A stretch of 7,470 bases of DNA, taken from contig JAFZZX010000205.1 in NCBI GenBank assembly GCA_017615515.1, forward strand, positions 1-7,470, written 5' to 3'. Below, piece after piece: positions 1 to 4,840 of this stretch. The DNA is from Clostridia bacterium. Lineage in GTDB: Bacteria; Bacillota; Clostridia; Christensenellales; CAG-1252. A program made the position numbers and the translations under genes. Below the pieces are notes generated by a model. It saw only the letters and a program-made list of their open reading frames with translations. It made no database searches and had not been told where the DNA came from. Position 1 is the first letter of the stretch. Every line of letters starts with the position of its first letter.

Positions 1-1361
1 ACCCCTCTTTCACCGTCCAGCACCCGCATAATCTTCATTTCCTCCCCCGACAGCGCATCCACGTACACGAAATACTTGTCCTCTCCTTTCGTGCCGAAGA
101 ATTCGTAGGTGAGGGCTTCGCCGTCCCCCTTGGTGGGGACGAGTGCGAGGCGGCAGGAAGTGACTGCGATATACTCGCTGATGGCGTCATGGGCTTCCCG
201 CTCGGTCACGGTGGCGGCGGCGATATTGCGGTCGGTGTGATTATAGATATAGTTCAGGCTCTCCATGCCGAGGATCTTGCCGTTGTCGGCGGCGACTTTG
301 ACCTTCACAAGGTCGGGATAGAGGATCACGCCGTCTTTCTCCGCCGCGAGGTTGACGTAATAGACGTTCTCGTACAGGCTCGCCCACACCGCCCGCATCG
401 ACGGAATGCCGAGATCACGGACATACTCTTCCGCATAATGCTCGGCGTCGATCGCCTCGACGTGGGTGCCCGTCGGCGTGATTTCGGGATAATTCACCGA
501 CACGGGGAATCCGCCCTGTTTCGCGATCGTCACGTAGGCTCTGCCCCGATCCGTCACCGCCTCGCAGTCGTAACATTCGAAAACGGATTTTGTCCCGTTT
601 TGCACGGATATTTCCGCACTTTCGCCCAGTCCGAGAATGCTCCGCACGTAGAGCCTTGCGCGCCCTTCGTCGATCACGTCGCCCGAGAGGGCTTTCGCCT
701 CGCGCTCGGCAAGCGAATCGCTAAACGGACCGTCGTAGATCATAGACGGATAGTCGATCTCCTTACTCTCGAAGGCGGAGAGGGTCTCGCCGAAGGCGCC
801 GTCCTTTTGCTTGATCGCGTCCACGAAGGAGAAGTCCGCCCCTTCCACCTCATCCGACAGGGCGGCAAGGTCCCCTTTGATCCTCTTGACCGAGGTGTGA
901 ATGCCGTCGATGGTCTCGCGGTCGCTCTCAGTGATATTCCCGCCCTTATTGAGTTTGTCGTCGAGATATTTCGCGAAATCGCCCGTTTGGTTGATAAACT
1001 TCAGCATCTTGGAGTCCCCCGTTTCCTCGGGCGTGAACGCCGCCATGTTCTCCGCCGCGGCGGTGGCGTAGGCGGTCATATCCGCGAGGTACTCTTGGCG
1101 GGTGGCTTTGCCCGAGGCAACGCTCAATTTGTCGGTCGCGGTCTCGAGGCCGTCCACGTTGTATAGAAGGGAATAGTAACTCTTGCGATAGGTGGTCTCG
1201 GCGAGGGTGCGATAACTCTCGTTCGCTCTGTTTTCCGCGACTTTCGCGGTCACGAACAAGGTCGTGAAGACGATGGACAGCGCCGCCAGCACCACGATCA
1301 CGACGATCGCGGCAACGTCCTTTCCTCTGCGTTTTCTTTCTTCGATAACCGTTTGTTGCAT
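1..1361 (-). CDS. ypeB: YpeB, spore germination protein (C-terminus cut by window edge)
   Basis: YpeB is a forespore-made membrane protein needed for the stability and placement of the cortex-lytic enzyme SleB in the dormant spore. The frame is open from the ATG at 1361 to the window edge: 453 full codons plus two bases and no stop. It opens with a basic N-terminus (EERKRRGK) and one membrane helix at about residues 16-40. A helical middle region follows, then the family-type segment IDYPSMIYDGPFSD and PepSY-like C-terminal repeats (YYVNLA, GVILYPDLVKVKV, YFVYVDALSGEE). YpeB proteins are about 450 residues and end shortly after such a segment, so only a few residues should be missing. The start is supported by an AAGGAG ribosome binding site (1368-1373) that overlaps the sleB stop codon. 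Only 10 bases separate the genes, which implies one transcript and possibly coupled translation. Identification rests on recognising family motifs and on the sleB neighbour. Confidence 0.95.
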   Translation of the reverse strand, partial: MQQTVIEERKRRGKDVAAIVVIVVLAALSIVFTTLFVTAKVAENRANESYRTLAETTYRKSYYSLLYNVDGLETATDKLSVASGKATRQEYLADMTAYATAAAENMAAFTPEETGDSKMLKFINQTGDFAKYLDDKLNKGGNITESDRETIDGIHTSVKRIKGDLAALSDEVEGADFSFVDAIKQKDGAFGETLSAFESKEIDYPSMIYDGPFSDSLAEREAKALSGDVIDEGRARLYVRSILGLGESAEISVQNGTKSVFECYDCEAVTDRGRAYVTIAKQGGFPVSVNYPEITPTGTHVEAIDAEHYAEEYVRDLGIPSMRAVWASLYENVYYVNLAAEKDGVILYPDLVKVKVAADNGKILGMESLNYIYNHTDRNIAAATVTEREAHDAISEYIAVTSCRLALVPTKGDGEALTYEFFGTKGEDKYFVYVDALSGEEMKIMRVLDGERG

Positions 1362-1367
1362 AGATTT

Positions 1368-1373
1368 CTCCTT
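1368..1373 (-). promoter_or_regulatory. Ribosome binding site of ypeB overlapping the sleB stop
   Basis: On the minus strand the bases read TAAGGAGAAATCTATG: the TAA of sleB is embedded in the AAGGAG that serves ypeB. The arrangement fixes the ypeB start at 1361 and suggests that ribosomes finishing sleB help start ypeB. Confidence 0.85.
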
Positions 1374-2070
1374 ATAAAGCGAAATTGTGTTTGCCGATAC
1401 TCAGCATCACGGTGCGAGACCAGATCCAACTGCTCGTCGCGGTGGCGGGGTTGTAATAGTACAGGCACCCGCCCGTCGGATCCCACCCGTTCAAGGCGTC
1501 CTGCGCCGCTTTCTTGGCGCTCGCGTCGGGGGTCAGGTTGATCTGCCCGTCCGACACGCAGGTGAAGGCGTAGGGCTGATAGATCACGCCCGCGATGGTG
1601 TTCGGGAACTTCGAGGAGCGCACGCGATTGAGGATCACCGCCCCGACCGCGACCTGCCCCGTATAAGGCTCGCCGCGCGCTTCGGCATAGATACACTTCG
1701 CGAGAAGATAACTGTCGGACGAGGAATAGGTGCCGCCCGCGGAGGAAGTCGAAGACGAGGACGAGGAGGACGAAGAGGACAGCGTGATCCCCATCGCCGC
1801 GGCGGTCTTCGCGCCGACGACGCCGTCCTCGCTGAGCCCGTTTTTCCTTTGGAAATACTTGACGGCAGCGACGGTCTTAGGGCCGTAAATGCCGTCCACC
1901 GAGCCCGTGTAATAGCCCCAATTCTTGAGTTTGGTCTGCACGGTCCGAACCTGCGCGCCCGTCGAACCCTGCTTCAAGACCTCGGCATCGGCGTTCGCCG
2001 TCGTCGTGAAGAGGAGCGCCGCCACCGCGCAAAAGACCAACAAAACCGTCAGGATCAATGCCTTTTTCAT
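1372..2070 (-). CDS. sleB: SleB, spore cortex-lytic enzyme (germination hydrolase)
   Basis: SleB is a lytic transglycosylase that cuts muramic-lactam-containing cortex peptidoglycan during germination. It is made in the forespore, exported and stored in an inactive state with YpeB. The 232-residue product has, in order: a signal peptide (about residues 1-28, ending TTANA); a peptidoglycan-binding type 1 domain (about 32-95, with GIYGPKTVAAVKYFQ); a Ser-rich linker including a run of about nine Ser (about 98-110); and a SleB/CwlJ-type hydrolase domain (about 118-232). The catalytic glutamate is expected to be Glu130 in IYAEARGEP, followed by GAVILNRV. I chose ATG 2070. The in-frame GTG at 2076 lies inside the Shine-Dalgarno sequence GAGGTGA and would give only two extra residues. 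The gene is followed directly by ypeB and preceded by a strong sigma-G-type promoter. Domain order and length are those of ordinary SleB. Confidence 0.97.
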   Translation of the reverse strand: MKKALILTVLLVFCAVAALLFTTTANADAEVLKQGSTGAQVRTVQTKLKNWGYYTGSVDGIYGPKTVAAVKYFQRKNGLSEDGVVGAKTAAAMGITLSSSSSSSSSSTSSAGGTYSSSDSYLLAKCIYAEARGEPYTGQVAVGAVILNRVRSSKFPNTIAGVIYQPYAFTCVSDGQINLTPDASAKKAAQDALNGWDPTGGCLYYYNPATATSSWIWSRTVMLSIGKHNFAL

Positions 2071-2083
2071 AGTCACCTCGCGT

Positions 2084-2113
2084 GAATGATTTGCTGATAG
2101 TATGGAAAGATGA
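2084..2113 (+). promoter_or_regulatory. Weak candidate sigma-F promoter of spoIIR
   Basis: GAATG (2084-2088), 15 bases, then GGAAAGATGA (2104-2113) partly matches sigma-F (GYATA, about 15-16 bases, GGnnAnAHTR). The -10 matches well except one base, and the -35 matches three of five. It would give a leader of about 50 bases and overlap the sleB promoter on the other strand. spoIIR is a sigma-F gene in Bacillus subtilis, which is the main reason to look here. Confidence 0.3.
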
Positions 2114-2126
2114 GGAAAAAGTATGC
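2098..2126 (-). promoter_or_regulatory. Predicted sigma-G promoter of sleB-ypeB
   Basis: On the minus strand a -35 GCATA (2122-2126) is separated by 17 bases from a -10 CATACTA (2098-2104). This fits the forespore sigma-G consensus (GMATR, 17-18 bases, CATnnTA). It lies about 30 bases upstream of the sleB start codon and agrees with the known late-forespore expression of sleB-ypeB in Bacillus. It is a prediction from pattern alone. Confidence 0.75.
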
Positions 2127-2169
2127 GAGCCGCGGTATAACGTAAGGGAAAGCGGTCGAAACTCGCGGT

Positions 2170-2700
2170 ATGAAACGCTACATATTGATCTTTTTAATGC
2201 TGATCGTCTTCGCCGTCGTCGCCACCCTCTTGCTGATCTCCTGCACGCCGCGCCAAAATCCCGAAGATTATATAAGGATACACGTGCGCGCCAATTCGGA
2301 CAGCGGAGAAGATCAAAGCGTAAAACTCGCCGTCAGGGACGCGATCGTCCAGTACCTCGCGCCGCTATCGGTCGGCATATCGGACAAAAGCGAGATGTGG
2401 TCGCTCCTAAACGCAAAAAGGAACGAGATCGAGAAGACCGCGAACGACACCCTCGTCTCCTGCGGCTACACCTACGTCAGCCGCGTGACACTCGGACGGG
2501 AGCGGTTCCCGACCAGGAGCTACGGCGACCTCACGCTCGAAGCGGGAGAATACGACGCCGTGATCGTCTCTCTCGGCACGGGCGAAGGACAGAACTGGTG
2601 GTGCGTCGCCTTCCCGCCGATGTGCTTCATAGCCGCCGAGGAAAACGGAAAAGAAGAGGTCGAATACCGCAGCTGGCTCGCCGACCTCTTCCGAAAGTAA
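2170..2700 (+). CDS. spoIIR: SpoIIR, forespore signalling protein that triggers sigma-E activation
   Basis: SpoIIR is made in the forespore soon after asymmetric division and secreted into the intermembrane space. There it activates the mother-cell membrane protease SpoIIGA, which processes pro-sigma-E. The 176-residue product has an N-terminal hydrophobic segment (about residues 4-24), then the family hallmarks: IRIHVRANSDSGEDQ (35-49) leading into a KLAVRDA helix, RFPTRSYGDL with LEAGEYDAV (112-131), and GQNWWCVAFPPMCF (140-153). This set of motifs is highly specific for SpoIIR. Upstream in frame there is a stop (TAA at 2143) and no other start before ATG 2170. The best Shine-Dalgarno-like stretch (AAGGG near 2144-2148) is about 21 bases away, so initiation looks weak. 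The hydrophobic segment ends in LISC, which resembles a lipobox. The gene is divergent from sleB across 99 bases. Confidence 0.95.
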   Translation: MKRYILIFLMLIVFAVVATLLLISCTPRQNPEDYIRIHVRANSDSGEDQSVKLAVRDAIVQYLAPLSVGISDKSEMWSLLNAKRNEIEKTANDTLVSCGYTYVSRVTLGRERFPTRSYGDLTLEAGEYDAVIVSLGTGEGQNWWCVAFPPMCFIAAEENGKEEVEYRSWLADLFRK

Positions 2701-2780
2701 TTCCACTTATTGAATATTGCATTTATCGAATATAATAGGCGAAGCAAAACACACTCGCAACAGCCGACTTATCTGCCGAA

Positions 2781-2799
2781 TTATCTGCTAAGCAGATAA
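2781..2799. repeat. Perfect 8-bp inverted repeat (TTATCTGC / GCAGATAA)
   Basis: TTATCTGC (2781-2788), loop TAA, GCAGATAA (2792-2799) forms a perfect hairpin. A further direct copy of TTATCTGC sits at 2769-2776, so the right arm could pair with either. No T-run follows on either strand, so it is only a possible terminator or processing site for spoIIR mRNA. Confidence 0.6.
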
Positions 2800-2844
2800 G
2801 AGACGTTACGCTGCGCTTCACTTTAGGCGCTAACGCGCAGATTT
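2800..2844. repeat. Degenerate distant copy of the 62-bp repeat
   Basis: This stretch shares GAGACG, the core TAGGCGCTA and GCGCAGATTT with the first two-thirds of the tandem units at 3099-3222, with a 2-base length difference. It sits about 190 bases from the main array, which shows the element also occurs as a dispersed copy. Confidence 0.65.
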
Positions 2845-2847
2845 GCA

Positions 2848-2973
2848 TCCCTTGTAAGGGAGGCTTGATTGCCGCCGATAGGCGGGAATGGTGGGTTTAA
2901 AACCCCCTCTCCCGACTTCGTCGGCAGACGATCCCCCTTTCCTCCCTTGAAATCCAAGATTTCTCGGAAAGGG
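2848..2973. repeat. Cluster of consecutive short hairpins (possible interspersed element)
   Basis: Back-to-back inverted repeats fill this stretch. TCCCTT/AAGGGA is at 2848-2861 and CCGCC/GGCGG at 2872-2885. GGGTTT/AAACCC, centred on one A, is at 2893-2905. CCGAC/GTCGG is at 2912-2924. The last is a nested hairpin with outer stem CCCTTTCC (2935-2942) / GGAAAGGG (2966-2973) and inner stem GAAATC/GATTTC (2949-2963). AAGGGAGG near the left end (2856-2863) can also pair with CCTCCCTT (2941-2948), so the whole block could fold as one structure. It resembles non-coding interspersed elements seen between genes in Clostridia, but I cannot name a family. Confidence 0.6.
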
Positions 2974-3002
2974 TGTATTATTCGGAGCGAAGCGACCCCC
3001 CA

Positions 3003-3030
3003 ATTCCTAATTCATAATTCCTAATTCCTA
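3003..3030. repeat. 7-bp tandem repeat, four units of ATTCCTA type
   Basis: Units at 3003, 3010, 3017 and 3024 read ATTCCTA, ATTCATA, ATTCCTA, ATTCCTA, followed by the start of a fifth (ATTAGAA). It is AT-rich in contrast to its GC-rich surroundings and lies between the hairpin cluster and the 62-bp array. Confidence 0.85.
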
Positions 3031-3036
3031 ATTAGA

Positions 3037-3222
3037 AAGACACTTGCTTCGCGGCGCTCTAGCGCTGACGCGCAGATTTTTTACGATTGCAAGCAAAAGA
3101 GACGCTCGCTTCTCTCGCTCTAGGCGCTAGCGTGCAGATTTTTGACGATTGCAAGCAAAAGAGACGCTCGCTTCTCTCGCTCTAGGCGCTAGCGCGCAGA
3201 TTTTTGACGATTGCAAGCAATG
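3037..3222. repeat. Three tandem copies of a 62-bp repeat
   Basis: Units are 3037-3098, 3099-3160 and 3161-3222, with an exact 62-base period. Units 2 and 3 are nearly identical, while unit 1 has diverged in its first half. Each unit contains a GAGACGCTCGCTTCTC-type start, a GCGCTAGCG palindromic core, GCAGATTTTT, and a closing TTGCAAGCAA. The whole unit repeats with no unique spacer, and the period is not a multiple of three, so it is neither a CRISPR array nor a protein repeat. Confidence 0.9.
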
Positions 3223-3234
3223 CGTCAAAAATCT
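3198..3234. repeat. Long hairpin (17 paired bases) downstream of sipL
   Basis: AGATTTTTGACG (3198-3209) pairs perfectly with CGTCAAAAATCT (3223-3234). Inside it, ATTGC (3210-3214) pairs with GCAAT (3217-3221) around a two-base AA, leaving one bulged G. The left arm belongs to the third 62-bp unit, while the right arm is an inverted fragment of the same sequence. It starts 12 bases beyond the sipL stop codon, so it may end or stabilise sipL mRNA. There is no U-tract on the minus strand, so terminator function is unproven. Confidence 0.7.
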
Positions 3235-3239
3235 ACAGA

Positions 3240-3259
3240 GAGACACTCACTTCTTTCTG
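3240..3259. repeat. Partial copy of the 62-bp repeat overlapping the sipL 3' end
   Basis: GAGACACTCACTTCT at the start of this stretch matches the beginning of the 62-bp unit (GAGACGCTCGCTTCT) with two changes. The stop codon of sipL (3247-3249) and its last codons lie inside it. The match is short, so chance resemblance is possible. Confidence 0.4.
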
Positions 3260-4707
3260 AGGATCAGGATCCTTTTATCCTCTTCCAAGGCTCCTTCGAG
3301 GAAAGGATTTGCCTCGACGAGCGCGCTCGGCAAGACCTTCATCGCTTTAGCGATGCTCCACGCATCTTCGCCCTTCTCCGCGAAGTAGACGCTGATCCCC
3401 GCCCCGCTCTCGGGATAGGGATCCCCCTCCGTCACGTCCGAGAGGAACGAACAGACCCGGTCTTCATAGATCGTCACCGCGATCCACACCTTCGCCGTGA
3501 TCACGATGCCGTCCGTCGTCATCGTCCCCTTTGCGTCGGTGATCGTGAACCTTGCTTCCGCGCTCTGTCCCGCCGCAGCACCCTCCAAGGGCAGGAGATA
3601 GGAGAAGGGCAATTCGCCCTGCACCGCCGTGTACTTCCCGTCGGCGAGGCACGCCGCCTGGAACGCCGCGACCCCCTCTACCTTGACGGCGCCGTCCACC
3701 ACCGCAACGTCCGCGATCGCATGACACCCGGGTCTGACGAACGCCACGAAGCCGCCTTCCCCGCGCGGGATCGTCCCCGTCAGAGTCTCTTCCGAGAAGA
3801 TCTGCCCGAGATACCGTCTTGTGCCGACCTTCGACAAACGCTCGACAGCCTCTCCCGTCTCGCCCACCGCCGCCGTGACGACCTCGGTCTCGACGACCTC
3901 GTGCGATAGCTGTTCGACACACACGGCGACCTCTACCTCGATCACGCCGCCGCCTTCGTCGTCGGTCAGCACGATGCGAGCGTTCTTGACCGACACGGCG
4001 TACTCCGCCGCACCCTCGCCGACGGTCTCGCAGAAGGGAATGGTCGCGGAGACTTCCACCGCCTCGTCTGCTTCGTTCAAATAGAGGATATTCGCGCGCA
4101 CTTCGCCGACGAGCTCATTGCCGCCCTCCTTTTGCTCTGCCTTGGATAGGATCGCGTCCACGCCGAAGAGCACGATCTTCTTGACGCTCGGACCGGAATC
4201 CACGACCTTCTCGAGCTCGATCGTGCGCTCGCTCCTCGTGACGCGCTCCGAGATGACTGCGCCTTTCTTACTCTCCGCACCCTCGACCGCCGTTACGACC
4301 TGCTCGCTCTTTTCGCCGAAACAATCGAGAGCCACCCCGACCATCGCACTCAACGCGATCTCGTCGCCGCGAAGCGTCGCCTCTTGGTCGGGCACCGTAA
4401 AGCGCAGGGCGCATTTACCGCTCGGCGATATGCCCTCGCCCTTCACGCGGCACTTAAAATCCTTGAAGTAGTCCAGCCCGCACAGTCTATCCTGCCTATC
4501 GAGATACAACAGGCGATAGTTGACCTTGCCCGTCACCTCCGCCTCGCCGTCCAATAGTTCGGCGCTCGCCGCCTTCACTTCCGCCTCGAGCGACAGCACC
4601 TTGGTGGCGCCGCCGCGTTCCGACGCGTCCGCCGTCGTCTCGACGAGCACCTCGTCTTCATAATGGCCGACCGTAGCGACCTGCAATTCACCGTATTCCG
4701 TTTTCAT
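3247..4707 (-). CDS. sipL: SipL-like spore coat/cortex morphogenesis protein (DUF3794 repeats + LysM)
   Basis: In Clostridia SipL binds the coat basement ATPase SpoIVA on the forespore surface and is needed for coat localisation; the LysM domain is central to that contact. The 486-residue product has no signal peptide, as expected for a mother-cell cytoplasmic protein. It shows three related SPOCS-type (DUF3794) segments: about residues 54-88 (GEAEVTGKVNYRLLYLD), 197-229 (GEVRANILYLNEADE) and 355-376 (AVQGELPFSYLLPLEG). The C-terminal LysM-like domain is at about 437-486 (GEDAWSIAKAMKV, then EDKRILILR). The protein is rich in Ala, Glu and Val. ATG 4707 is chosen because GGAGG lies 8 bases upstream; an in-frame TTG at 4737 falls inside the predicted -10 box and cannot be the start. 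The main alternative is another DUF3794/LysM spore protein, but length and order fit SipL best. Confidence 0.87.
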   Translation of the reverse strand: MKTEYGELQVATVGHYEDEVLVETTADASERGGATKVLSLEAEVKAASAELLDGEAEVTGKVNYRLLYLDRQDRLCGLDYFKDFKCRVKGEGISPSGKCALRFTVPDQEATLRGDEIALSAMVGVALDCFGEKSEQVVTAVEGAESKKGAVISERVTRSERTIELEKVVDSGPSVKKIVLFGVDAILSKAEQKEGGNELVGEVRANILYLNEADEAVEVSATIPFCETVGEGAAEYAVSVKNARIVLTDDEGGGVIEVEVAVCVEQLSHEVVETEVVTAAVGETGEAVERLSKVGTRRYLGQIFSEETLTGTIPRGEGGFVAFVRPGCHAIADVAVVDGAVKVEGVAAFQAACLADGKYTAVQGELPFSYLLPLEGAAAGQSAEARFTITDAKGTMTTDGIVITAKVWIAVTIYEDRVCSFLSDVTEGDPYPESGAGISVYFAEKGEDAWSIAKAMKVLPSALVEANPFLEGALEEDKRILILRKK

Positions 4708-4736
4708 ATTTTCCCCCTCCCGAAGTGTTATAACCA

Positions 4737-4765
4737 ACTGTATGCGTCCGAGACCAAGATTATGC
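4737..4765 (-). promoter_or_regulatory. Predicted sigma-E promoter of sipL
   Basis: On the minus strand a -35 GCATAAT (4759-4765) is followed after 14 bases by a -10 CATACAGT (4737-4744). The mother-cell sigma-E consensus is kmATATT, about 14 bases, CATACAnT: the -10 is a full match and the -35 matches six of seven. It lies 30 bases upstream of the start codon and supports expression in the mother cell after SpoIIR signalling. Confidence 0.8.
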
Positions 4766-4793
4766 CCGCCCGCCGCGATTTCGCTTTTCGCCG

Positions 4794-4822
4794 TTGACTA
4801 AAAGGAGATAATTATTTATAAT
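4794..4822 (+). promoter_or_regulatory. Near-perfect sigma-A promoter of the GLUG lipoprotein gene
   Basis: TTGACT (4794-4799), 17 bases, TATAAT (4817-4822). This is one base off the housekeeping consensus with ideal spacing. The transcript would start near 4829, leaving a leader of only about 12 bases with AAGG (4830-4833) as a short Shine-Dalgarno sequence before ATG 4841. It is divergent from the sipL promoter and implies strong expression in growing cells. Confidence 0.8.
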
Positions 4823-4840
4823 GATAAATAAGGTAACGTT

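Larger units (their letters stand above)
2701..3246. other. Gene-free, repeat-rich spacer between convergent spoIIR and sipL
   Basis: I see no plausible gene in these 546 bases. They hold, in order: an AT-rich stretch after spoIIR; an 8-bp stem hairpin; a degenerate copy of the 62-bp repeat; a row of short hairpins; a 7-bp tandem repeat; three tandem copies of the 62-bp repeat; and a long hairpin next to the sipL stop. None of the hairpins has a clear U-tract, so no classic intrinsic terminator can be assigned. Both flanking genes must nevertheless end transcription here. Confidence 0.8.

Noticed and set aside
189..1166. Long + strand open frame (325 codons) opposite ypeB
   Set aside because: It is Arg/His/Gly-rich nonsense typical of the strand opposite a GC-rich gene, and ypeB explains the same bases with recognisable motifs.
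2071..2076. GTG start at 2076 for SleB
   Set aside because: The GTG is part of the GAGGTGA Shine-Dalgarno sequence serving ATG 2070.
3037..3222. CRISPR array
   Set aside because: The entire 62-base unit repeats without unique spacers, and there are no cas genes in the window.
3149..3388. Small + strand ORF starting in the 62-bp repeat
   Set aside because: It is built from repeat sequence and the antisense of sipL, and has no ribosome binding site.
4708..4737. TTG start at 4737 adding 10 residues to SipL
   Set aside because: It falls within the predicted sigma-E -10 box, and GGAGG is correctly spaced for ATG 4707.
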